DNA of 64,000 bases, taken from NCBI RefSeq assembly GCF_001039355.2, contig NW_019775192.1, forward strand, positions 239,230 to 303,229, in the 5' to 3' direction. Positions 1 through 11,604 of this stretch are shown one piece after another. How positions within the stretch are numbered: the stretch's first letter is position 1; each line of letters starts with the position of its first letter. Under the pieces are notes generated by a model that had not been told where the DNA came from, ran no database searches, and saw only the letters and a program-made list of their open reading frames with translations. The translations under genes and the position numbers were made by a program. Source of the DNA: Lingula anatina. Its lineage: Eukaryota > Brachiopoda > Lingulata > Lingulida > Lingulidae.

Positions 1-446
1 GATAGGCCCTATAAATATCTCTCCATTAAACCACAGTAGCTGATTTCATTGCTGTCAAAACAAATATTCATTTTAAATAAAATAATTTAACTGGTATAAA
101 AGAACCATGTAAGATATTAAAACATTTTTGTTGAAGCAAACCAACTTTTTTAAAATACTTTTTTTGAGAACAATTAAGAACAATTAGTCAGTTCTTATGC
201 GAAATTGCTGTTAAGAAAGATACAGAATTTTTTGGTTTTGAGCAAGAGGTCGAGTAAGTAGGCCTAAAAACATACATGTATAACCGAATGGTGACAACGT
301 TTGTTTTTAAAACAATTCCCGATTGTATACTAAAACGTAAAGGATACAACGGGTTTTCTGCACCCAGTAAAACTCTTTATACATAGGCCCGACAGGCTAC
401 CGGAACAAAAGTAGGACATGCTTGATCTGTGATTCTTCAAGCGACT
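1..446. other. non-coding, nothing recognised
   Basis: AT-rich sequence with no coding frame, repeat or element end that I can support. It lies upstream of the short open frame that starts at 447. Confidence 0.5.
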
Positions 447-848
447 ATGCCATCATCTATAACAAAACATGAAAGGCGCCAATACGTTCCAAAGGTCTTA
501 AGGCATACCGGTGTTTTAAGTAATTACTCTACAGCGTTATTCATGGAATCTGTTACCATGAAATCACCCAAGCTATATCCAATTTACGCTCCTGGAAACC
601 TCAGTGAAATTGTTCCATACCGTGTCTATGGCCGGATACGCAGCAGTACTCTTGCCTCAACTTTGATACGTATGCATAACTCGTCCGAAACCAGCAGGAA
701 TACACGCCGGTTGATCTATTCTTTTTCACGAAACGATATGACCCCCCGTTACATTGATGGTGGTTCTGCTCGGTTAACGGGGAATGGTTTTTTCCACTCT
801 TCAGGTCTGATTTATTGTCCAAAAATGCCACCGATTAGAGGTTTCTAG
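447..848 (+). CDS. hypothetical 133-aa open frame, possibly an exon
   Basis: An uninterrupted frame runs from ATG 447 to a TAG stop at 846-848 and has a somewhat higher GC content than its surroundings. The product is basic, rich in Ser, Arg and Tyr, and has no signal peptide, membrane segment or motif that I recognise. A possible acceptor (CTTCAAG just before 440) means it could instead be the terminal exon of a gene that starts left of the window. It could equally be a chance frame, because no neighbouring exon supports it. Confidence 0.25.
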   Translation: MPSSITKHERRQYVPKVLRHTGVLSNYSTALFMESVTMKSPKLYPIYAPGNLSEIVPYRVYGRIRSSTLASTLIRMHNSSETSRNTRRLIYSFSRNDMTPRYIDGGSARLTGNGFFHSSGLIYCPKMPPIRGF

Positions 849-3270
849 ACATAACAATTTCGGAGCAATTTAACAAGGGGGCGATTCTTGAAGTCCTTCT
901 CAGTACTGAACGAGTTCACAAACTAAGACGTTTTGACTGGTCGATGTTTTGTTTCTTTTATAAGTATCTATTCAAATAAGATTTTATATCATTTTTTTCA
1001 TTTAATATCACTGTGACGTCATTAGAGACCAGAAAACGTACGAATATCCACGTGAGGTGGGGTTAACTGTGCAGAGATTACTTAAGCTTGCACATTGTAA
1101 GGTAAGATGTCAAATATCTTTTGTAAAAGCCTTCAAACAAAACAATCAAACAAATATATGTCTGACAATCTCGAGTCAATTCTATGTCCTTCAATGAAAA
1201 AATTCCTAATATTGCGATAGAGAAGACTTACTACTGGAATGTGAGATGTATCTGCTCTTTTTTTTTCCTATTGAAAAGTTCACCGTGAACTTCTCGACTC
1301 CAAAAGGACAAGGTTAAGGCAGATTGACAAGCTTGACTGCACTGATGTTTCACTACATGGTCTAATAAAAATGAAGATTATGTCCATGTGTATTTTTTCA
1401 ACTTTATTTTTATTTTATTTTCACAATGACACAGTTACTACAATCTCAAAAATAAAGTATGATTCCGCAAAGACATTATGAAGTTCAAAATGAACCAAAC
1501 ATCGCCATTTACAGTGTGAAGTCCAAGTCATAAATCTACTACTAAAAACTACCCGTCTCAAAGCCTAGAGGGAATGCAATATTCAGCATTGAAGATAACC
1601 ATCTGATTGTGGTGACCTGACCAGTGTCCCATCGATTCAGATGGACACAATCAGTCCAGTAGCCAGATGTTGACAAGTGACGAAGAAAACCACCCAGTGT
1701 TGAGGGTGTGGAGGGGATCCTTGTCAACCATTTCAGTAAAAATGAATCTGGGGATATTCGCGACCAGACTAGTGCCTCCTCTGCTTCTCCCTTTGTGGAT
1801 TCAAGGATTACTTATTGAACCAACAACGAGAGTTATTTATTTATAAAATCTCAACTCTGGCTATGGGGATATATTCTCACGCTTGATTTCACAGAGCATG
1901 TCAAGTTGTATCGCTGCCAGATACAATTTTACTAACTCCATGCCTGAAAACCCTGTGTGGCCTGGCCATGATCCTGCCACCGAAAAAATACACCTAGGGA
2001 TATTTTTTCAAATAAAACTATCACTGGGAGCCGGTTTCACAAAAGAAACTTACACCGACTTTAAGACAAACGTTTTAGACTACTGTGACCTGAATTTAAT
2101 CAATTTGGTAATCCACTTACATGCAATTAATTGAAATGTTGTGCCTGTTTAAAAATAGAAAGAAGTGGCCAATGTTTGATACCAAATGTTAGGCCTACTT
2201 TATTTTAGCGAACCACCAAAGACATATCCAGAATTGTACTAGATCAACAATCCGGTCTTAAAATTAAGTTACAATTACGGTCTGAAATAAAGTTATTTTA
2301 TCAAACCGACCCAGAGGTTACCTATCCATACTATTCATAAACTAGATCAAAAGTTTATAATGGCGGGCTCCTTCAGTATCTTCAAATGCAACTTGACGAA
2401 CATACTGTGGGTCATTTCAAGGTGAAAGTCGGGAAAATCGGAGTTTAAATGAGAAAATAATTTATTGAATCTGCAAATAGGTAAACTTAAAATATTCATG
2501 ATGTTTAGAATCTTACTTATTTGAAATCCTGCTGACAGTTTCGTGTAGATCTCATCTAGACCTACAAATGAAAGCTGTCAGTGATTTTTATTCACTCTAC
2601 ACACCATAGAACACCAGAGAGTGAGTAAAAATCACCAATAGTTTTCAGTTGTGAGCAGGTCTAGTTAAACTCTCAGTGTGGTTTTCTCGCAGTTGCAGTA
2701 GGACTTTGGAGTAGTCCTCAGCACCTTTACAGCAACTTTGTCATTACTAATTAGGGCTTTGCATGTCATCGGCGACCTCAACCATTACAGCACAATCTCT
2801 CCTAAGTGCAAAGCAGGATGCTCCATTCTCATAAGCCGATTGACAAAAGCAATGGCGATGGAGAAAGCATTCAAGATCGAAGCGGACATTGTTGTTTGAG
2901 GCATCGAGATCGTGAACCAAAATCCAAAATCTTGTCAGCCACTCTTCGAGCACGGGAGGTTCAGTATTGAAAATTCTGAAATTCTGGCGAGAGGGTGTAT
3001 TATTTGACATAGGTCCCCCTACGTACCAGCCTCATAACAAGACACAACGCTTATTGAATGGCTAGATAGTAGCAATGACAATACATCAATAAATTACAAA
3101 TGATATTGTTTTTTTATACTTAATTGGCGTCAAACACTTAAAATATCGGCAGTTGTAATTCTCATATTTTTATGAATTAAAATCACCTCTTAACTAGCTT
3201 CATAAATAAAAATTACTTCTTCACTTTATGCTCTTCATTCCAACTTTTCTAGAGTTTGAGGCTACATGTA
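849..3270. other. non-coding stretch with a small hairpin
   Basis: No supported gene. A minus-strand frame at 2747-3010 (87 codons) resembles nothing I know and has no splice partner. The nested inverted repeat at 2532-2635 is listed separately. A short near-palindrome, AAGTTCACCGTGAACTT, lies near 1277; its meaning is unknown. Confidence 0.5.
2532..2635. repeat. two adjacent hairpins
   Basis: CTGACAG at 2532 pairs with CTGTCAG ending near 2581. Immediately after it an 18-base arm at 2581-2598 pairs with 2618-2635, with one mismatch and a 19-base loop. No flanking target duplication was seen. It could be a decayed foldback element. Confidence 0.5.
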
Positions 3271-4556
3271 GGGGAGACCGGGGCTAGTTGGACCCCGGGG
3301 TAAGTTGGCCCCCCGTCAATTTATGAAAAAGTAACTACGAGGTAAAAAAATTGGCCACATACTCTTGCAAAGTGACCGTAGCCTACAATGCTAAGGAAGT
3401 GTCGGACGTTAAAAAGTTTTACTTAAGCGGTGAGTCGAAATAAACGATTTTTGCACCTAAAAGTAATTTTGTTTAAGAGATTTAAAAATCTATTTTCATA
3501 GGCTTTTGATCGAATTTAAGATATGTATAGAGCATCAAACTGAAGCTCATTGTTTCAAGTTTCACAGAGATGTATCATCGTTGCTCTTTCTAGCACCATA
3601 AATGGCTACCATCCTTTAAAATAAATAATGTGCACCCGGGGCTAGTTGGCCCCCTTGACTCGGGGCAAGTTGGACCCTCATATTACCCACAAACCTTTGC
3701 GCGCAACGCTGTTTGAAATAAACAAGTTGGTGAAATTGACAAAGCTTGCCGGTGTCTATTACCGTCTGATTGATTTTTTTAAATTTTCTCTCTGGTGTCG
3801 TTTTGAAAATTTATATTAGAAATATTCTGTTGATTGTAAGTATTAAAAAGCAAAACCATTGGACTTTCCGTAGAAAAAACATTTATTTTGCCTTAATTCA
3901 TTGTAAGGGGATTCCCTTTGTATTTATTGTGTTATATGTGGCCCCAAGGGGATTTTCCACCACTCCCTAGCTAGAGACCATTGTTGAAACAAACTCAATG
4001 GTTTAAAACTGAATTTGATACTTTCTTTTAAAAAGAAAATTTATTATTCGTTTTCATTCATTAAAAACCTTCTTTATACCATTATTTATTTATTCTTAAT
4101 TAAAACAAAACACATTTTATTGATAGATATTTTGGTTCTTGCAACACATCCCCCCCCCCAACAACGTGACGTACGGAAACCTCAATAAATCTGCCTAATT
4201 GAACTGTTTATTCATCAAAGACTCTCAAAAATCAATTAAATAAATTAAAATTTTATAAAAATGTATTTCAAGGCGTTTACATGGGATATATACTTCATTT
4301 TCGTATATGGGGGCCAACTTGCCCCAACCCTGGGGCCAACTTGCCCCATGGCGGGGCAAGTTGGCCCCCCTGACGTCAACTGCGTTTTTTGTCAAATTGT
4401 GAGCCACCTGGCATTATATTTGAAAAACAATGACGTTGCATACGTAGCTTAGTTCATGGGGCTTAGTTTGAAACCGGTTTTGTTACTCTAACCCACTCCT
4501 AGTTGGCTCTACAAGGCCAAAAGTGTCTAACTGGGCCAACTAGTCCCCGTCTCCCC
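3271..4556. mobile_element. TA-flanked inverted-repeat element, copy 1 (1286 bp)
   Basis: The left end reads GGGGAGACCGGGGCTAGTTG and the right end is its imperfect reverse complement, ending GTCTCCCC. The dinucleotide TA flanks both ends (3269-3270 and 4557-4558), as expected for a TA-target duplication. The motif GGGGCAAGTTGG or GGGGCTAGTTGG recurs inside in both orientations near 3638-3675 and 4309-4370, like subterminal binding sites for a transposase. No transposase frame is present, so it is non-autonomous. The superfamily is not identified; the TA target fits Tc1/mariner-like elements but does not prove it. Confidence 0.75.
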
Positions 4557-5111
4557 TACTTCTGTCTGCACAAATTTTGCGTAGGCATCGACAAAAGCAG
4601 GGAGAAAGTGTCGCCATGGCAAGAGTTCTAAAAGTCTTCATCGCCTGTTCAATTCTTCTTTCGAAATTACTGCGTGAGTTTCGCCTCCCTGAGCCTTGTG
4701 GATTGTGGCATTTAAAGATGTGATAGTGGCGATTGGGCGGCCGCTTGCGTTCGGTGCGCTTGCTGTGTTGTTGTCGAATGATGCTGATTGATAATTGTTC
4801 GATAACGAAACGAAAGTACGTCGGTTTCATTGGTAACCCTGTCATTTTGTCTCGTTTACACTTGAAATAATATGTGAACAGTGTAACCACACAGCTCAGA
4901 TGGGCCTGGACCTTGGCCATATTTAATGCAAGCCATAAAATAGCTGGCGCAGTTAGCGGGGGAATTAACTTTGAACCGAAAGTAGAATGCGCCGTAAGGG
5001 ACAGGGCCCATACTCGGTTTGTAAAGTGCAGACAACTGGGCGAAGACTTTAATATTTTAAATAGGGCCTACTCTACCATCCGATAGTAGGCCTACGAACA
5101 TTGACAAATTA
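4557..5111. other. spacer between two related elements
   Basis: A minus-strand frame from ATG 4920 runs to 4540, inside the right end of the preceding element. The predicted 126 residues are basic and match nothing I recognise. The frame uses transposon sequence for its stop codon, so I do not call it a gene. Confidence 0.4.
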
Positions 5112-5355
5112 GGGGAGACCAGGACTAGTTAGACCCCGGGGTAAGTTGGCCCCCCACGAAGTCTCTTTAATAAAGTTACTTTAAGATGCTAGATTATTTC
5201 ATTTGGACTCACTGCCGACGCTTTCTTAGCACTATTGGATACGGTCACTTAACAAAATGATGTGATCAATTCTTTTACCCCATAGTTAGGCCTACTTTGT
5301 CATAAATTGATGGGGGTCCAACTTACCCCGGGGTCCAACTAGCCCCGGTCTCCCC
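5112..5355. mobile_element. TA-flanked inverted-repeat element, copy 2 (244 bp)
   Basis: The ends GGGGAGACCAGGACTAGTTA and its near reverse complement (ending GGTCTCCCC) are flanked by TA at 5110-5111 and 5356-5357. The termini match the 1286-bp element about 550 bp upstream, so the two belong to one family. At 244 bp this is a typical MITE-sized internal deletion. The interior has no coding potential. Confidence 0.75.
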
Positions 5356-6102
5356 TACATGTTTATACACTTAGGACATGTTTAAACTAAAAAAAAGTAT
5401 TAATTTTTTTATTTATGAAGATCGAACATACCCTAGGTTCTAGATTCCGGTATTGTCAGCTCGATCTTGATTTCATATATAACCCATATCAACAATACGT
5501 AAAAGCGACTCCACCACGAGGTATATTTAGCAAGCTAGCTTTTACGTTTCTCTGACACTCAGGGTATCGAACATAGGCCTATCTAAAGAACACTCGGGGC
5601 ACAGTGCCGGAAGTTTTAACAAGAAAGAAATCCCCAATGACCCGGGGATATAAAGACTTTTAACAATGCCCTTACGAGAATGGTGTAATGATTATGTGTA
5701 GATACCCCCATCCCCCACCCTCTGGCTGTTTAATTCCCCGCCCTGTCGCGGGTTTCCGGGCGGGGTTTCAATAGGTGCATTAGGCCTATTGCCAAGATCT
5801 TCGAGTAGGCTACAGTCTAAAAAATGTCACAATTGCAGCTTGACAAAATCGTAGAGGATACGGAGTCTGTGAATCCTTACAATTTTGTACGACTACCGCC
5901 TAGCGGCCTCTGCATGAATGCCGCAGAGAAAAGTGACATGCCCACACGGGCAGTTTTATGTCGGATAGGGCCATTTCGCCTAGCATTTTACGTGCACGTG
6001 CAACCACAAACGTGCCTCCAACAACTAAAGAGTAGACTCATGACGATAAGATGATACGCACTGCACTGACCTTAAAATGCGGTCATTTGTGAACATTTGA
6101 AC
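5356..6102. other. upstream region of aldolase copy A
   Basis: Probable promoter and 5' untranslated region of the gene that starts at 6103. An ATG-initiated frame of 76 codons at 5824-6054 is followed by a stop and is not continuous with the aldolase frame. It could be an upstream open reading frame or chance. An in-frame stop at 6073-6075 rules out a simple N-terminal extension of the aldolase in this exon. Confidence 0.4.
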
Positions 6103-8021
6103 ATGAAAAAGTCGGTACACATGATTGTACCTGATGCTCAGTGTGGAGGCTCGGAACCTTCGACTCACAATGACCTGCTCAATGCACAGGCCGCGAACCG
6201 GCGGGCAAGAGTGGCTCTGGCTGGAGCATACCGTGGCCTTGACAAGCTAGGTTTAAATGAAGGGATCGATAATCACCTTAGTGTGAGGGCGCCTGCCGCA
6301 AATGGAGAGGGCGAAGTTCTGTTGCTTATTCCCTACGGGCTTCATTGGTCTGAGGTATTGTAAGATGATCATCCTTGATGCTTGGACCTCCTTTCTTAGG
6401 GACCGATTATTCTTTAAGTTAGTGGGTGGGGTGGGGTGGGGTGAAGGGGAAAATGGTGGGCCCTGGAAATTTTAAAGGAAAAATTTGGGGGAGGGGGTGT
6501 CTTGAAATTTGAAAACGACAGTCTTGAGAAAAGTTAGTTTGGCTCCTCTCTCTCTCTCTCTGACCTACTTTAATTCTGCTAAGAATGCAAGGTTTTGGAT
6601 GATAAATAGGCCCTCTAGCAAGTTACGTGCACACTACCCTTCTTTACCTTTATAAGGTTTCGTGGTTATTGCCGCTGTTTTGGAATAATGAAAAAAAATT
6701 ATTGTGAAGAGTGGAAATATGAATCTTTTTGCGTCTTTTAGCAAGAAATAGGCCTGTATGTCAGTGTGTTTCTTGTCTGTTTTAATGATTAAAAACAGTA
6801 CTGATAATCCTATAACCGGCGTGACACAGATAAATGGGCCATTCATATTTTTTGAAAGTGGTTAGTATCATGTTTTAACAGTAAAGTAAAGTAAAGTACA
6901 ATTGTTTGGTGAATTGCACATGGTTAACTATGCCCTTCAACTGCTTTCATTTTAAAAGTAAAATATATTTTAAAAAATTGATGCGTGACCAAGTTTCCAA
7001 ATTTGGCAGCGACAACATTTTGGCATTCATTTGATATTCTTTTATTTTAACTTAATTAAACTTATATCTTGAAAGGCTTTTAAGGTACTTTCGTTTTTTA
7101 AAGAATAATTGGCCTGAAACCGTCAGTCTTAAAAAATAGGTATACAACATAAGTCATTTTTAACCACATGTAAAAACACATGTTTTAGTATAAAAGGCTA
7201 TTATTTCATTATTGGTATACCTTTCTTTTAAGGGAACTACAAAACGTTGTAGTGTCTTAAATTTTTTAGGTTACGGCTTCTTCACTAGTGGGTCTAAACG
7301 AGAAGGATGAAGTGGTTGAAGGAGAAGGACACGCCGATATAGCCGCAGCTTCCATACACCGAGGCATTCACAACGCTAGAAGTGAAGACGTCTCATGTGT
7401 GATGCACACCCACATGCCTTACGCCACAGCACTGGGTAGGTTTAAATGAAGAATAAAATTGGCATGCGATACTGTCTTCAGACAAGCCACACTTTTTTTA
7501 AGCATATACAAACACAATACAGCACATTACAAAGAAGACAAACATACAAGGACATGAAATACATCATAGAATCAGAAAACACATTACATTACAAATACAA
7601 AAAGATACGCTACATCAGTACAGTTTTATAACTAATACTACACAATACACAGTACACAGACAAGCCACACTTGGTTGTGTCAAGTATAGGGAATGTGGTT
7701 TTAAATCTCAGTCTCGTGTCATTTCAGCGGTTTTACAGGACCCCACTCTTCGCATGTGTCACCAAAATTCTCTCAGATTCTACGACAATGTTGCCTATGA
7801 CAAGGAATACCAAGGCTTTGTTGAAAATGTCTGCGAGGGAGACCGCATAGCAAAGGCACTGGGCAAAAACGACGCCATGATCATGAGGAGTCACGGGGCC
7901 CTGGCTGTAGGTCCAACTATTGCCAGAGCCTTTGACACAATGTACTACTTGGAGAGGGCCTGTCAAATACAGGTAACTTCTCCCATAGTAAACTTATGAA
8001 TCATAAATAACAGCTCTCTCT

Positions 8022-8058
<37 letters not shown>

Positions 8059-8345
8059 CATCAACTTTTTTGCCTGTTAATGCTGAAAAAGACAGATTGA
8101 GAGTATGTAAATCCGTCCGCTAAGCGTGGCTTACATATCTGTAAACTATTTTGACGGTGTTTATAATGTTTTTTATTGTTAAGGTCATGGCAATGTGGAC
8201 AGGGCAACCACTGGTTGAAATAGACGAAGAAACATGTAAGAAATCGAAGACAATCGTCGACCGGACGGGAGACGAATATGCAAGCGCTTTCTTTGAAAGT
8301 GTACTGCGAAGATTACGAAAGGAGTGTCCAGATTTTGAAAATTGA
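6103..8345 (+). CDS. class II aldolase/adducin-domain protein, copy A
   Basis: Four exons: 6103-6354, 7270-7435, 7728-7972 and 8184-8345, all with GT..AG introns, joining to a 274-aa product. The fold is the class II aldolase/adducin N-terminal domain, usually a zinc-dependent enzyme acting on sugar phosphates; the substrate here is unknown. The HxH pair at residues 130 and 132 (MHTHMPYATAL) and a distal His195 (RSHG) match the three metal-binding histidines of the family. The region around residue 50 (LGLNEGIDNHLSVR) is the substrate-loop segment. The start is ATG 6103; the open frame begins 6 bases earlier at a TTG. The N-terminus has no obvious targeting signal, so a cytosolic location is likely. 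Tandem partner of copy B at 11351-16416: by eye exon 3 differs at about 21 of 245 bases. The overall sequence style resembles uncharacterised bacterial class II aldolases. Confidence 0.9.
7479..7672 (-). mobile_element. short retroposed insertion with 16-bp target duplication
   Basis: The 16-base word CAGACAAGCCACACTT occurs at 7479-7494 and again at 7657-7672, with about 160 bp between. The left boundary of the insert is a T run, so on the minus strand the insert ends in a short poly(A) next to the duplication, as in a SINE or a 5'-truncated LINE. It lies in intron 2 of aldolase copy A and makes up most of that intron (292 bp). No coding motif is visible, so the source family is unknown. Confidence 0.65.
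8013..8056. repeat. (CT)n microsatellite
   Basis: An almost pure CT run with a short C tract, in intron 3 of aldolase copy A upstream of the exon 4 acceptor. Confidence 0.9.
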
Positions 8346-8828
8346 AGTCAAAGCTTCTCATTTAATTTGTCAACGAAAATAATCGTGATTTGAAAAATAA
8401 CGCAGCCTCACACTTGATTAAAACAATGGGCTGTATAAAGATCTATGATTAAACCAAAGCTGTCTGTAACTTGTAAAGACTGAGTCAAGTGCGGGCTGTC
8501 TTGTCAACTGGCGCTGTTGTTTTCTAAAGTTGCTGTCATTTTTCCCATAAGGTTCAGGAGTTGCTCTATTTCAAGAAATACAACTGTTGTGAACCGTCTA
8601 AAACGACTTTAATTCATAACTGTACTGAATTTCAGTGTATCAATTTCCATTAACGAATTAACTAATCTATGGGCTCCAACATGACTCCAGATTCGACTCA
8701 GTCTTTCACTTTACGTGCACAGGGAAGCATAACAGAACAACCTTACATAGAATTGAACAAGATGTGAGGACAGCGAGAGCTATGGAAGAGGTTGGGAGCG
8801 ACGGAGCACGGAGACGCAGTTTACACCC

Positions 8829-9035
8829 CATTTCCATAGATTAGATCGACCTACTTTAGATCGACCTAACTCCCTGGGGGTTCACGCTAAATAGCTGTCA
8901 GCCGGGCGGACACGAAGGTTAATTACCCCCTTGCAGCTTGTAGTAGGCGGGACGGACATTTAAGTCGGATTATCTGAAAGTAATCTAGTGAGACTCCCCG
9001 CGGGGATAGATCGATCTAAAATCTATGGGAATAAG
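8829..9035. mobile_element. inverted-repeat element of about 200 bp, probable MITE
   Basis: The left arm CCATAGATTAGATCGACC is matched by the right end (reverse complement CCATAGATTTTAGATCGATC). An extra internal copy of TAGATCGACCTA lies beside the left arm. No clear target duplication was found, so the boundaries are approximate. Confidence 0.45.
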
Positions 9036-9239
9036 GCCTTAGAGCAAGGGGTTGGAGACTTCACGTAGAATATGTAACTACCGAGCGTCAACCCTAATTA
9101 CTTTTAATTGTAAAGTTAGTTTCTTTACTACGGCGTATACAAAGAGGCCGCCGCATTACTCAAGAGCTATTGGACTATAACACATTACGTCATATGACTT
9201 CAAAAGATATCTATGTCGGCCACGACACAACGTTGCAAT

Positions 9240-9990
9240 GTTCAATGATGAAAGATTTTCAAAATAAAATGTGCAGCATTCTAAAACTAGCAGAGATACG
9301 CTCATATAGTTACTATTGAACTATTGAATGGGAGTCATATTGGCAATCTTAATGTGGCCTTGGATTTGGGATTTGGCCTGCTGGAACTTTCCACCGTGAA
9401 CTGTACTTTGCTAAATTTCCCTGTCTTTGTTTTTCTCAAAACTGGCAGAGACACATCCATAGTCACTTTTGAACTTAAATAGAAAAACATGCTGGCAATC
9501 TTAATGTGACCTTGAATTTGACCCTTGACCTGCTTTTCGCCATGAACTGAACTTTGAAAAAATTCTAGCCCTTATGTCCCCAATACTGGCTGAGATACAC
9601 ATATAGTTACTATTAAACTTGAATAGGAAATCAAGTATTGGGTACACTGTATATAAATGTGGCGCTGAATTTGATCTTTGACCTATTTTTCTCGCCATGA
9701 AGTGCAGTTTGCAAATTTTTTGGCCCTTATGTATCTCCAAAACTAGCAAAGATACACTCATAGTTTCTATTAACTTGAATAAAAAATGATATAATGGACA
9801 TTTAGATGTGATGGTGATTTTGATCTTTGGCCTACATGTTTACTTCTCACCATGAAATACATGTTTCAAATTACCTAGCCTTTATATCTCAAATAATACC
9901 AGAAATACAACCATGGTTGCTCTTGACCTCGAACAGAAAATCATATATTGAGCATTTTAATGTAACCGTGTTCACATTTCGAGATTTCCA
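9240..9990. repeat. diverged tandem repeat, about 150-bp unit, about five copies
   Basis: The segment (A)ACT(A/G)GC(A/T)(G/A)AGATACAC.CATAGTTACTATT recurs with its first bases at about 9286, 9441, 9585, 9742 and 9896, giving spacings of 155, 144, 157 and 154 bases. Each unit also carries an AATGTGACCTTGAATTTGA-like block and a CGCCATGAACTG-like block. Units are strongly diverged, indicating an old minisatellite- or satellite-type array. Open frames across it are by-products of the periodicity. Confidence 0.7.
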
Positions 9991-11604
9991 GGGTAGGTAT
10001 GTATTTGAACTTTTGTAGGCTACATGTACGTACCTGTTGTGTTGATTTTTTCTGTTAAGCATATTGTAAAATTGCATCAAAATGGACAATAAACTTTTTT
10101 GGTGCATCGTTATTTGCTTTAATGTCTGTACATTTAACAGCTTTGCTACTTGCTCTGTTTATCTTTTTCATTTCTTATATGACTATGAATAAATGTAGCG
10201 CCAACTGATTGAGCGACACCTGTTGATGTTCTGCATACATTCCCCAGGTTTTTTTTAGCCGATTCCCCCTATAAAACGCCCGTTGACATCCAGGCACTGG
10301 TTACACAGGAACAACCACAATTTGGTCCCTTCATTCATTGGTCTATTGGTCCTACTTCCAACAATTGAGGTCACATTTATGCTGACAAGAGAGTACGCTA
10401 AGCCCCCTTAACATGAGTAAATGTAGGATTCAGCTCCCCCCTCCCCCCCCCCACCCCACACACACACAAAGAAAAGAAAACCTAATCAGGTAAATTGCAA
10501 AAGTCATTAAAAAACCTAATTCTCTTTCAGCAAAAAGCGAGGGGGGTCTTTTTTCCTTTCTGTATAGCCAGATTCCACCAGTGCCTTTGCACATTTAGAA
10601 GCAGATAAAACCAGAGGTGTTACATAAAATATAAAGGATATATGTGTTATATTATTCTATGAATGCCTATATTTATCGACAGTTAATGTTAAATATAACT
10701 TAACCTTAAGAAACACATTTAATGAAATTTAACTCGGCCATGCTTTAATAACTAACAGCTTGGCCACCTTTTACCGGCATACGATCGATGAACTCGTTTA
10801 TGGTTGTTGGAACATTATGGCCGTGATAAAGTAGAATGTCATTTTGCCAAATTGTGCTTTATCTTTTGCACTTTTCTAAAATGATTGATGTGTCGGCTGG
10901 ACAAAAACAATCACAGTGAAATGTTCTCATTCCGATTTGAGTAATTTTTAGGTTACAGTGTGTTGGGCATTTAACTGTTTTTGTCTTTCTACATGCGTCA
11001 CAAACAAAATGCAATAGAAAAAATATGGCGTATGTGGTATGCGAGTAATCTACCAATCTAAACTTTGAATGTTGTGATAATACGTAGGAACGCAGGGTGG
11101 ATTTATGAAAAAAATCAGTATGATATGTCACGTAGGCCCTACATGTACGAATGTAATGGAAGTACGACTTTGCTTTGATAGTATGGGAACGTTAAAAAAA
11201 CTCAGACGACATTCGCATCCGTTTATTTAGTTATTTATACCAACCGTTTGGTGTACGTGGGGTTGGGTAGATAGCACGTAACGGCCGGCCTCAATATTTT
11301 AACCGATCTTTCTAGGTAAACACTGACAACTCACGTTGCGAACGCAGACCATGTTTCTTCAAAAAATGAGCCCGATACTTCTGAAAACTTCCCCGGTCAG
11401 TTGGAATTTCGGAAAAAGGTGTCTTCAAAGTTCTACGACTCTGTCACCGGCTTACGTAGCCAGCGCACAGGCCGCGAACCGGCGGGCAAGAGTGGCCCTG
11501 GCTGCTGCATACCGTGGCCTTGACAAGCTAGGTTTGAACGAAGGGGTTTGTAATCACCTAACCTTGAGGGCGCCCGCCGCCAATGGAGAGGGCGAAGTAC
11601 TGTT

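Larger units (their letters stand above)
8346..11350. other. intergenic region between the aldolase copies
   Basis: No gene found. It holds the small inverted-repeat element at 8829-9035 and the diverged tandem array at 9240-9990. A C-rich and CA-rich low-complexity patch lies at 10438-10470. A possible polyadenylation signal AATAAA lies near 10188, rather far from the copy A stop. Open frames at 9501-9761, 9827-10107 and 10859-11131 follow repeat or AT-rich sequence and lack family motifs. Confidence 0.5.

Noticed and set aside
7733-7966. Minus-strand frames opposite the aldolase exons (also 15477-15710)
   Set aside because: Antisense shadows of exon 3; their mutual similarity comes from the duplicated exons.
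9501-10107. Frames over the tandem array between the aldolase copies
   Set aside because: They follow the 150-bp repeat and have no domain signature.
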